Notes: generated by a model from the letters alone, not told the origin. A stretch of 6,217 nucleotides of DNA from Candidatus Eiseniibacteriota bacterium (GCA_030609605.1 JAUWBY010000141.1:1-6217), one strand, 5' to 3'; positions 1 through 6,049 are shown, counted from the stretch's first letter. Translations and numbers: made by a program.

Positions 1-1254
1 CCGCTTCTGAGTAACAATGAATTTCTCCTTGCGTGCGCAGTCGACGACAGCATCTCGGTCGATCATACGAAGTGATGTCTTCTCTCTGAGCGCGCGGGCG
101 AGCCCTCGTCCGGACTCAAACGCCACACCATCCAATTCTGCGAGTCCTTCATCATCCACGCCGCGCTCGCGGAGTCGCTCTATGCCGACGTCCGACAGCT
201 CGTAGATCACCGATCTGTGGACCGGGAGATCAAACACATTTTGCAGGAAGAAGAGCCCAAAGAAGGCGACAGACGCCGCAATGATGGGGGTTGCCACCCA
301 CCCACCTGCGATTCGGCGGAAGAGCCTCAAGTCGAGATTCCTACCTCCCTTGACGAGCGCGATACCGACGACGGCGCCGATCACTGCTTGGGAGCTGGAC
401 ACGGGTACGAGTGGGATCGACGGCAATCCTCGCGAGATGAGCCATGCCTCGAGCGACTCCGACGCAAACAGGAAGAGCACGAGCGACTCGGACAGGATCA
501 CCACAAGCGCCGTAACCGGCGTCAATCTGAAGAGTCCCTTCCCAACCGTCATCATCACCCGATACGAGTAGGTGAAGATGCCGATAGCGATGGCTATTCC
601 ACCGAGCGCAAAGAGCTGCTGGTCACTCGACACATGAAGAAACCCGAGTAGGTGCACTGAACTTGCAGGAATCGCAGAGACGAAAACGCCCATGACATTT
701 GAGATGTTATTGGCGCCAAGCGAGAACGCTCCGAACGCGCCAACAAGGATGAGCGCAGCTCTCGTCATCGCGTCCTCCGCCAGTAGGTGCATGCGGGATC
801 GCTGGGTCACAGCCCGCGCAAGGACATACAGCCCGGCCGCGAAAACCGCGGATAGGAGGGGACAGATCACCCAGGTGGAGACGATCTTGATCAGCGAATC
901 GATCCCCGTTGGTGATCCGGTGAACAGATTCCACCCGATGATCCCACCGACGATTGCCTGTGAGACGGAGACCGGGAGACCTGCTCTCGTCATCCAGAGA
1001 ACTGCCAGCGCAGCAGCCAGCGCCACCATGAACGCTCCTGCCATCGCGTTCACCGACCCGAGCTGCCCAAGCGTCCGGGTCGCTCCTCCACCGGCGAGCA
1101 CGGCGCCGGCTATGACAAAGAGTCCGCTCGTAATGGCCGCTGTCTTGAAGCGCACCATCCGAGTGGCAACCGCCGTCCCGAAGACGTTGGCGGCGTCGTT
1201 CGCGCCGAGGGACCATCCGAGAAACAGTCCACTGGAAAGAAACAGGAGGATCAT
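1..1254 (-). CDS. PiT-family inorganic phosphate transporter, partial (3' end beyond the left edge)
   Basis: Sodium- or proton-coupled inorganic phosphate uptake across the inner membrane is the known role of this family (PHO4/PiT). The sequence shows 418 codons read from ATG 1254 and still open at base 1. The two inverted family signatures are present: SLGANDAANVFGTAV at about residues 16-29 and SLGANNISNVMGVF at about 178-191. Each is followed later by its partner motif, PVSVSQAIVGG at about 94-104 and PVSSSQAVIGA at about 284-294. Many PiTs have STTHA at that spot, so this is the SxSQA variant. About ten hydrophobic segments lie between residues 1 and 341. From about 343 the chain becomes charged and soluble and runs off the window, an addition to the membrane core. 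The start is supported by GGGAG at 1261-1265, six bases upstream. The gene follows the DUF47 gene by 31 bp and is surely co-transcribed. Family assignment is firm; ion coupling and affinity are not visible. Confidence 0.93.
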   Translation of the reverse strand, partial: MILLFLSSGLFLGWSLGANDAANVFGTAVATRMVRFKTAAITSGLFVIAGAVLAGGGATRTLGQLGSVNAMAGAFMVALAAALAVLWMTRAGLPVSVSQAIVGGIIGWNLFTGSPTGIDSLIKIVSTWVICPLLSAVFAAGLYVLARAVTQRSRMHLLAEDAMTRAALILVGAFGAFSLGANNISNVMGVFVSAIPASSVHLLGFLHVSSDQQLFALGGIAIAIGIFTYSYRVMMTVGKGLFRLTPVTALVVILSESLVLFLFASESLEAWLISRGLPSIPLVPVSSSQAVIGAVVGIALVKGGRNLDLRLFRRIAGGWVATPIIAASVAFFGLFFLQNVFDLPVHRSVIYELSDVGIERLRERGVDDEGLAELDGVAFESGRGLARALREKTSLRMIDRDAVVDCARKEKFIVTQKR

Positions 1255-1260
1255 CCGGAT

Positions 1261-1265
1261 CTCCC
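1261..1265 (-). promoter_or_regulatory. Ribosome binding site of the PiT transporter gene
   Basis: On the minus strand GGGAG lies six bases before ATG 1254-1252. It favours this start over the few in-frame codons upstream, none of which is ATG. The site sits in the 31-bp gap after the DUF47 stop codon, so the transporter can be translated independently from the shared message. Confidence 0.6.
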
Positions 1266-1285
1266 GAGTTCGCCGGAGGTTGAGA

Positions 1286-1930
1286 TCAGATTGAACGCTT
1301 GATGGTCGAGATGCTCAGGCGCTCACTCACGTCTTCCGCCTGATCAGCGATGGAATCCACATGCATCACGAAATTGCCGAGCTGGATCTTGTGGCTGAGG
1401 CGTATGTCCAGCTGGAAGATGCGTCGCTTGAGTCTCTCCGCCACTTTGTCTGCCTCCTTCTCCCAGAAGGCAACCTTGTGGGCATGGTCGGGGACAGCCG
1501 CCGTATTGCGGAAGAAGGCCCTCACTCCCATAACGAGCTCCTGAACCGCGCGACTCCCATAGTCGGCCAGCTCGAGATAGCCCTCCCCCAGCTCCGCAGG
1601 GATATCCGGGTTCTCGACGGAGACCTGCATGAGGGCAAGTTTGACGTGATTGATGACATCGTCGGTCTGCTCGAGCAGTCCCAGCACATCTCCTCGCGAC
1701 TCCGGAATCAGGGTCTCGATGTACAGCTGCCGCTCCACTTCACGCCTGAGTTCGTCGGCGTGGTTCTCGAGATCACAGACCTTCCCCCGCCGCTCCTCGA
1801 ACTCATCGAGCCGTCCATCCAGGAAGTTCTTCATGGCCTCCCGGAAGAGCAGGCCCACCTCGCTCGTGTGGTTAAGGTACTCGTCGATCTTGGATTCGAG
1901 AAGCCTCGTTCTCGCAAAGAGATTCGCCAT
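1286..1930 (-). CDS. DUF47 / PhoU-like phosphate transport regulator
   Basis: This is a 214-residue protein of the DUF47 (PhoU_div, TIGR00153) family, which is habitually encoded beside PiT transporters and thought to modulate them from the cytoplasm. It is nearly all helical and charged, with no signal peptide or membrane segment, as expected for a PhoU-like helical bundle. PhoU-type metal-binding E/DxxxD repeats are visible at E55-D59, E87-D91, E157-D161 and D192-D196-D200, giving two sets related by the internal repeat of PhoU folds. Length matches the family (about 205-220). The start is fixed by a near-perfect GGAGGTGA at 1938-1945, seven bases upstream. It is the first gene of the minus-strand operon with the PiT gene, and its promoter must lie in the divergent region shared with arsR. 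Classical PhoU (Pst/PhoR partner) is less likely because no pst genes are seen and the length and neighbour fit DUF47. Confidence 0.95.
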   Translation of the reverse strand: MANLFARTRLLESKIDEYLNHTSEVGLLFREAMKNFLDGRLDEFEERRGKVCDLENHADELRREVERQLYIETLIPESRGDVLGLLEQTDDVINHVKLALMQVSVENPDIPAELGEGYLELADYGSRAVQELVMGVRAFFRNTAAVPDHAHKVAFWEKEADKVAERLKRRIFQLDIRLSHKIQLGNFVMHVDSIADQAEDVSERLSISTIKRSI

Positions 1931-1937
1931 AAGCCAT

Positions 1938-1945
1938 TCACCTCC
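1938..1945 (-). promoter_or_regulatory. Strong ribosome binding site of the DUF47 gene
   Basis: On the minus strand GGAGGTGA is nearly the full complement of the 16S rRNA 3' end, with seven bases to ATG 1930. It is the strongest such site in the window and settles the start of the regulator. It suggests the regulator is made in larger amounts than the membrane transporter behind it. Confidence 0.85.
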
Positions 1946-2086
1946 GGATGGCCGCCTGGGAGGGTCATTCCGGGCCCCCGACGCCCGACATCTCGTAGCA
2001 TCCTATCAGACTGTCAGTTAGCAATGATCCAGCCAAGAGTAGCCTTCCGAAGGTGCGCGTTCAAGAACTCATAGCATTTCACTTGT

Positions 2087-2110
2087 ATATATGGCCATAT
2101 TGACATATAT
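2087..2110. promoter_or_regulatory. Candidate ArsR/SmtB-type operator (nested palindrome)
   Basis: Two dyads overlap here. ATATGGCCATAT at 2089-2100 is a perfect 12-bp palindrome. ATATATG (2087-2093) also pairs with CATATAT (2104-2110) across ten bases as an inverted repeat. AT-rich imperfect dyads of this size, lying over the promoter of the repressor gene, are typical ArsR/SmtB-family operators. The site lies 58 bp before the arsR start and overlaps plausible -35 and -10 elements, so bound repressor would block RNA polymerase. That ArsR binds here is inference from position and symmetry. Confidence 0.5.
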
Positions 2111-2153
2111 TATCAGAAGCTAATGGAAGCGTGGATGGTAGGCACCCGACGCC

Positions 2154-2160
2154 GGAGGTG
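2154..2160 (+). promoter_or_regulatory. Ribosome binding site deciding the arsR start
   Basis: GGAGGTG lies seven bases before ATG 2168. The in-frame ATG at 2123 has no comparable site and falls just beside the putative promoter and operator, so translation most likely begins at 2168. Confidence 0.8.
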
Positions 2161-2167
2161 GCACAGA

Positions 2168-2602
2168 ATGACGGGCATCCGACCTGCGAGTGATTACGGT
2201 CGACAAGCGTTCGTTCTAAGGGCGCTCGCCAACGAGGCGCGCCTCATGATAGTCCACCGTCTTGACAAGGGGGAGTCGTGCGTCTGTGACCTGGTTGAAC
2301 TCGTCGGACTGGATCAATCCACAGTCTCCAGGCATCTGGCAGTCCTCAAGGCAGCAGGGATCGTGGACAGGGAACGCCGCGGCCATCACATCTACTACCG
2401 GCTCGTCGCACCGTGCGTTGTAGATTTCGTCACGTGCGCGGCCGCGATCGCAGCCGATCAAGGTGTGCCGATCATGCCGGACGGCAAAGTGCTTCCCTTC
2501 GGCAGTGTGAATCAGGGCGAGAAGCCTGCAGAGCCAGGAGTTTGCGGTGACACTCCTCTGCCGTCCGGTCTCCCTGCCGATGGCAAGGATGGCCTGGCAT
2601 GA
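2168..2602 (+). CDS. ArsR/SmtB-family metal(loid)-responsive repressor
   Basis: This is a 144-residue winged-helix repressor that in this family leaves its operator when it binds As(III), Sb(III) or a metal. The fold is clear: the opening helix ALANEARLMIVHRL at about 19-32, the metal-site helix ESCVCDLVELV at about 36-46, the recognition helix DQSTVSRHLAVLKAAGIV at about 49-66, and the wing RRGHHIYYRL at about 70-79. C38 and C40 form the CVCDL thiolate motif of arsenic-type ArsR. The third cysteine of the E. coli-type CVCDLC site is V43 here, so a third ligand would come from elsewhere (C83, C90 or C126). After about residue 97 there is an atypical ~48-residue tail rich in Pro and Gly that carries C126. 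The ATG at 2168 is chosen over 2123 because of its GGAGGTG site. The gene overlaps the permease by ATGA and is likely autoregulated through the dyad at 2087-2110. Family is firm; the inducer is inferred. Confidence 0.95.
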   Translation: MTGIRPASDYGRQAFVLRALANEARLMIVHRLDKGESCVCDLVELVGLDQSTVSRHLAVLKAAGIVDRERRGHHIYYRLVAPCVVDFVTCAAAIAADQGVPIMPDGKVLPFGSVNQGEKPAEPGVCGDTPLPSGLPADGKDGLA

Positions 2603-3897
2603 TAGCGAAGGCCGAATTCAAGGCGATCCTGTTGATCGCCGCCGTCTTCCTCGGCTTCTACTTCATCCCAGTCGGTAACCCGCGCATAGGTGCAGCGCTC
2701 ACCGAAGCTCTGCTCTTCGTCCAGGACTACGCACGTGAGCACGTGTTGTACGGCCTCCTCCCGGCCTTCTTCATCGCCGGCGCCATATCCGCCTTCATTT
2801 CGAAGGCCGCCGTAATGAAATACCTGGGGGCCCGCGCCAGCCGCGTTCTTGCATACGCGGTTGCCTCTGTCTCGGGAACGGTACTCACCATCTGCAGCTG
2901 CACCGTCCTTCCATTCTTCGCAGGCATCTACTCACGAGGCGCCGGCCTCGGCCCCGCAATCACGTTTCTCTACGCAGGACCGGCCATCAACGTGTTGGCT
3001 ATCCTTCTCACAACACGCGTCCTCGGAGTTCGACTCGGCGTGGCGCGAGCCGTAGGCGCCATCGGATTCAGCATCTTGATCGGGTTCATCATGCACCTCA
3101 TCTTCCGACACGAAGAGTCTCGGCGCGCCGAAGAGGCAATGATGATTCCGAAACCTGAGGTCGACCGCCCGGTCGGGCAGGTACTTGCGCTCTTCGCTCT
3201 CATGATCGCGGTGCTGGCATTCGTCAACTGGATCGAGCCGGAGTCCTCGACCGGCGCATCGGCCTTCGTCTTCGCCCACAAGTGGGTATTGACAAGCATT
3301 GCGAGCGTGCTCCTTGCCGGACTCCTTGTGGTCTGGTACAGCGTCAAGATCTGGGGCCCCGCGCTCGCCACGGCAGCCGTGCTCGTGGCGGCCGTTGCTA
3401 CGGGAGACCCACGCCTGGCCTTCCTCGTCGGCATCATGGGGTTCATAGTTGTCGGCGCCACCGCTACACGGGAATCGCGCGAATGGATGGGTGGCTCATG
3501 GGAACTCGCGAAGGAGATCCTGCCGCTTCTCTTCGTCGGAATCCTGATCGCCGGAGCGATGCTCGGACGGCCAGGACACGAGGGACTCATTCCTGCGAAA
3601 TGGGTGACCCGGCTTGTCGGAGGTAACTCTCCGGGGTCGAACCTGGCTGCATCAATGGCAGGCGGACTCATGTATTTCTGCACGATGACGGAGATCCCGA
3701 TCGTCCAGGGACTCATGGGCGCCGGGATGGGTTCCGGGCCGGCACTGGCGTTCCTTCTCGCGGGACCGGCCGTTTCACTTCCCAACGTCCTCGTGTTGAG
3801 AAGCATAATCGGAACAAGGAAAGCTGCCATCTATCTTCTGCTCGTGGTCGCGTTCTCCAGCCTGATCGGGTTCCTCTACGGATCGATCTCCGGCTAG
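2599..3897 (+). CDS. COG0701/DUF318 permease, ArsP-like metal(loid) or organoarsenical exporter
   Basis: This 432-residue polytopic membrane protein belongs to the DUF318 (PF03773, COG0701) permeases, which include ArsP, an exporter of trivalent methylarsenicals, and relatives linked to Cu/Zn. About twelve hydrophobic segments are visible, with a charged cytoplasmic-type loop at about 170-190. The key thiolate motif is TICSCTVLPFF (C99, C101), followed by GAGLGPAITFLYAGPAIN at about 114-131. The second half repeats the pattern as MYFCTMTEIPIVQG (C361) and GMGSGPALAFLLAGPAVSLPN at about 376-396. This indicates an internal duplication with one cysteine lost. ArsP proteins are usually nearer 300-350 residues, so this is a long form. 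Translation starts at the ATGA overlap with arsR, with AAGGA at 2585-2589 nine bases upstream, implying coupling. Pairing with a CVC-type ArsR favours an arsenic-type thiophile as substrate, but Cu, Zn or another soft metal cannot be excluded. Confidence 0.92.
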   Translation: MIAKAEFKAILLIAAVFLGFYFIPVGNPRIGAALTEALLFVQDYAREHVLYGLLPAFFIAGAISAFISKAAVMKYLGARASRVLAYAVASVSGTVLTICSCTVLPFFAGIYSRGAGLGPAITFLYAGPAINVLAILLTTRVLGVRLGVARAVGAIGFSILIGFIMHLIFRHEESRRAEEAMMIPKPEVDRPVGQVLALFALMIAVLAFVNWIEPESSTGASAFVFAHKWVLTSIASVLLAGLLVVWYSVKIWGPALATAAVLVAAVATGDPRLAFLVGIMGFIVVGATATRESREWMGGSWELAKEILPLLFVGILIAGAMLGRPGHEGLIPAKWVTRLVGGNSPGSNLAASMAGGLMYFCTMTEIPIVQGLMGAGMGSGPALAFLLAGPAVSLPNVLVLRSIIGTRKAAIYLLLVVAFSSLIGFLYGSISG

Positions 3898-3914
3898 CAA
3901 CACGCCTCACTCCG

Positions 3915-3923
3915 TGCTACGCT
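3915..3923 (+). promoter_or_regulatory. Candidate extended -10 promoter for a leaderless patatin-like gene
   Basis: TG at 3915-3916, one base, then TACGCT at 3918-3923 resembles an extended -10 element (TG-N-TAnnnT). Its end is seven bases before ATG 3931, so transcription would begin at or next to the start codon. No usable Shine-Dalgarno sequence precedes this ATG, unlike most genes here. No clear -35 was found. The inference of a leaderless message is moderate at best. Confidence 0.4.
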
Positions 3924-3930
3924 ATCGGGC

Positions 3931-5061
3931 ATGGCAGTTCAAGACGACATCAGCTGGTTCTCACTCGCACTACAGCCACAGGAGCCGTTCGCCAGGGGTG
4001 GGAAGACACTGGCGGGCGCCGACCTCCGCAGGTGGCGGGAGCAGTTCCGCCCGTTTCTGAACTACGTGCGTCGCAAGGAAGTCGTCCTCGCGCTCTCCGG
4101 CGGCGGGATGAACCTCCCCTGCCACGTCGGCGCGCTCAAGGTCCTCGAGCTCCTCGATATTCCCGTGAGCCATATCTACGGAACGTCGGCAGGCGCAGTC
4201 GTCGGCGGAATGTACGCCGCAGGGATGTCCACGTCAGAGCTCGAGAGAATGATGCTCGACATCCAGTCGCCGGATGACCTCTTTGGATTCGCGGCTCGCT
4301 ACCCCCGCCTCCGGCTCGTCACGAACGAGCTCCGAAGGAAACTCCTGCGCATCCCACCGGAGCAATCCGGGATGTACAGCCGCTCGCAGGTCGAGCAGTA
4401 CGTGTCCGGTGTGCTCATGAAGTACCTGGGACGAGTTCCTACTCTCGGCCAACTCGGGATGAATTTCTCCAGCGTCGCACTCGACGTGGGGACCGGCGAG
4501 GAAGGTGACTACGTATCTAAGAAGATCTTCTCGAACCAGTCCACCCCCGAGGTAAGTTTGAGCGATGCGGTAGGGTCATCCATGGCGATCCCCGGTGTCT
4601 TTCCTCCGAAGAAGATAGACGGCAGATACCACGTCGATGGCGGTATCGTTGAACAGCTCCCCATCGGTACTGCCTACGATGACTGGCGGCGGAGGCGCAG
4701 TCTTTTCCGCCGACGAGGACTCGCCATCATCGCAATCGACTTGGCCGAGCGTGGCCGAACCCCGTCACGAAGCAAGCTGTCCCACCCAGTCGACCTGGTC
4801 ATCTATGCTCAGACATTCAGGGGACGCACCATCACGCGTCACAGTCTTTTCCGCTGTCACCATCCGCGCGGAGGCTGTTCGATCATCCTCATCAGACCGA
4901 GCGGGTTCGGGATAGACCTCCACGAGATCGAGAAAATCCCGAGGGCCATCTTCATGGCGTACGAGAGGACGATCGAACAACTCTCCGGGTCGGGATTCCT
5001 CGATGGAACGATGGAGGATCTGACGCAGGCGAAGCTCGAGCTCGGGATTACGCACCCATGA
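3931..5061 (+). CDS. Patatin-like phospholipase-family protein with atypical oxyanion loop
   Basis: This 376-residue protein carries the patatin (PF01734) fold, whose members hydrolyse acyl esters of lipids with a Ser-Asp dyad. The nucleophile elbow GTSAG is at 84-88 (S86), and the DGG motif with the partner aspartate is HVDGGIVEQLP at about 234-244 (D236). The glycine loop before them reads LSGGGMNLPCHVG at 55-67. The usual form is GGGxRG, so the conserved Arg/Lys is replaced by Asn61 and the next Gly by Leu62. There is no signal peptide and no long hydrophobic segment, so it is likely cytoplasmic or peripheral. The first ~48 residues are an extra N-terminal region (a WF/RRWREQFRPF-type amphipathic stretch), and the last ~100 contain a basic stretch. 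It starts 33 bp after the permease with no terminator between, so read-through from the ars-like unit is possible. A link to metal resistance is not shown. No in-frame alternative start is better than ATG 3931. Confidence 0.9.
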   Translation: MAVQDDISWFSLALQPQEPFARGGKTLAGADLRRWREQFRPFLNYVRRKEVVLALSGGGMNLPCHVGALKVLELLDIPVSHIYGTSAGAVVGGMYAAGMSTSELERMMLDIQSPDDLFGFAARYPRLRLVTNELRRKLLRIPPEQSGMYSRSQVEQYVSGVLMKYLGRVPTLGQLGMNFSSVALDVGTGEEGDYVSKKIFSNQSTPEVSLSDAVGSSMAIPGVFPPKKIDGRYHVDGGIVEQLPIGTAYDDWRRRRSLFRRRGLAIIAIDLAERGRTPSRSKLSHPVDLVIYAQTFRGRTITRHSLFRCHHPRGGCSIILIRPSGFGIDLHEIEKIPRAIFMAYERTIEQLSGSGFLDGTMEDLTQAKLELGITHP

Positions 5062-5077
5062 GAGCAAGAGCGATATC

Positions 5078-5103
5078 CCGCAGCACAGTTCTCGGTGCTG
5101 CGG
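5078..5103. terminator. Stem-loop between convergent genes, possible bidirectional terminator
   Basis: CCGCAGCAC (5078-5086) pairs perfectly with GTGCTGCGG (5095-5103) around an 8-base loop. It lies 16 bases after the patatin-like stop and before the DUF89 stop on the other strand, where a shared terminator is expected. Neither side has a real T-run, so it is not a textbook intrinsic terminator. A second small hairpin, GGCGTC-GCA-GACGCC, follows at 5119-5133. Confidence 0.45.
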
Positions 5104-5138
5104 ACAAACTCAGGTCGGGGCGTCGCAGACGCCTCGCG

Positions 5139-5990
5139 TCAGATCTTCGCGACGACGACGGAGCCAACTTCGTACCCGATCTCGCGAGCAAGCACGTCAC
5201 ACTTGACTCTGAGAAGAAAGAATACGGGTCTGGACGCGTTGCTCAGAGTCTCGAAATTCCCCTGCCCCTTGGCTATGACAAGATCCGCCTCGGCGAACCG
5301 CGTTCTTACAACTTCCGAGCAGTCATCAAGAATGGTCCCCGGCGCGTCGGAGCCGTTCGACAGAACATCGACGATCTCTAGAAGCCCGACCGACTGTGCA
5401 TCCTCTATCGTCACATCATTCAGAACGGGCCGACCACGCACTACAAGCGTGACTTTCCCGGGAACCAGCTCTTCGATGAGGATCCGATCGAAGACTATCT
5501 CGCCCGCGTTGTCGGCGATGTAGAGGATGTCGCGTGCTTCAGCGGCTGCAGACCTCAGGAGTTCGAGCGCACCTCCAGAGAGCGGCTCCCTCAGTGACTC
5601 GCCGATCGAGCGCTCCACGTCGATGGCATCGGCGCTTCTTCCCCCGCCGAAGTCGATGATGTTCCCCGCGATGGCTAGCCTGACTGCCGTCTCGAATGGA
5701 TCATCTGAGGCTGCCACTTGCTTCTTCAAACGTGGATAGAGTTCGAGAACGAGATCATTGAACCGTTGTTTGACAACCGCGTACGGATCGTCGATCCCGG
5801 TCTCCTTCCTGATGACCCTCTGGATGAGCTGTCCCATCTCCGGCGGGGTCTTCGACATGTCCATGGTAGAGACCGCTCTCGCGACCTCTCTCAGAACCCG
5901 CTCGTGAACCGATGGATCGTCCGAGGCAAAGCGAGACGCCTGCAGAGCCTGTCGCAGGAAGCACGGGATACATTCGGTGTATGTTTTCAT
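5139..5990 (-). CDS. DUF89 (ARMT1-like) family protein, probable metal-dependent damage-control phosphatase
   Basis: This 283-residue cytoplasmic protein belongs to DUF89 (PF01937), short prokaryotic subfamily. Characterised members are Mn/Ni/Co-dependent phosphatases that remove damaged or unwanted sugar- or cofactor-phosphates. Visible family landmarks are the N-terminal ECIPCFLRQA with C7xxC10, GNIIDFG at 109-115, ADNAGEIVFD at 159-168, RGRPVLNDVT at 185-194 and KGQGNFETL at 241-249. D160 and N161, with an Asp in the 192-197 stretch, are the expected metal ligands. A further cysteine, C264, lies in KCDVLA near the end. Length is as usual for archaeal and bacterial members (about 280-290). 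The start is fixed by GGAGGT at 5997-6002, six bases upstream. It appears to be a single-gene unit convergent with the patatin-like gene. The substrate is unknown, and nothing nearby reveals it. Confidence 0.92.
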   Translation of the reverse strand: MKTYTECIPCFLRQALQASRFASDDPSVHERVLREVARAVSTMDMSKTPPEMGQLIQRVIRKETGIDDPYAVVKQRFNDLVLELYPRLKKQVAASDDPFETAVRLAIAGNIIDFGGGRSADAIDVERSIGESLREPLSGGALELLRSAAAEARDILYIADNAGEIVFDRILIEELVPGKVTLVVRGRPVLNDVTIEDAQSVGLLEIVDVLSNGSDAPGTILDDCSEVVRTRFAEADLVIAKGQGNFETLSNASRPVFFLLRVKCDVLAREIGYEVGSVVVAKI

Positions 5991-5996
5991 GTGGCA

Positions 5997-6002
5997 ACCT
6001 CC
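5997..6002 (-). promoter_or_regulatory. Ribosome binding site of the DUF89 gene
   Basis: On the minus strand GGAGGT sits six bases before ATG 5990, confirming that start. Confidence 0.8.
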
Positions 6003-6049
6003 AGGATTTCAAGAGGCTACCACACACGTGCTGCCCCGAACAACCCGCG

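Larger units (their letters stand above)
1946..2167. promoter_or_regulatory. Divergent intergenic region with promoters for the phosphate operon and the arsR operon
   Basis: This stretch holds no convincing gene. It separates the DUF47 gene (minus) from arsR (plus) and must contain both promoters. Its AT-rich core around 2077-2123 contrasts with the GC-rich genes. Small dyads are scattered through it: CCTTC-C-GAAGG at 2043-2053, GTTC-AA-GAAC at 2059-2068, and the larger ATATGGCCATAT at 2089-2100. For the plus strand, -10-like TATATT (2106-2111) or TATTAT (2108-2113) and -35-like TTGTAT (2083-2088) or TTGACA (2100-2105) are available. TTGACA has no good -10 at 16-18 bases. For the minus strand, the only pair at 17-bp spacing is a weak one (TTGAAC at 2057-2062 and TACTCT at 2034-2039). 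The promoter positions are inference. Confidence 0.5.

Noticed and set aside
692..1294. 200-codon plus-strand open frame opposite the phosphate transporter
   Set aside because: Shadow of the PiT gene, whose two signatures and partner motifs prove the minus strand is coding.
2011..2027. CTGTCAG as a possible Pho box in front of the phosphate operon
   Set aside because: The half-site fits the enteric Pho box, but the second half (CAATGAT) matches poorly and PhoB usage in this organism is unknown.
1361..2074. 237-codon plus-strand open frame opposite the DUF47 gene
   Set aside because: Antisense to a well-supported gene with a strong ribosome site, and its product has no recognisable family.
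2123..2167. Upstream in-frame ATG of arsR adding 15 residues
   Set aside because: No Shine-Dalgarno before it, it sits next to the putative promoter and operator, and ATG 2168 has GGAGGTG seven bases upstream.
2970..3830. Long open frame (286 codons) on the minus strand
   Set aside because: It lies wholly antisense to the permease, which has clear family motifs. The product is Arg/Ser/Pro-rich without motifs, typical of a shadow in GC-rich DNA.
5058..5381. Plus-strand open frame starting in the patatin-like stop codon (ATGA)
   Set aside because: The ATGA overlap is tempting, but the frame is antisense to the DUF89 gene, has no ribosome site and has an Arg-rich product without motifs.
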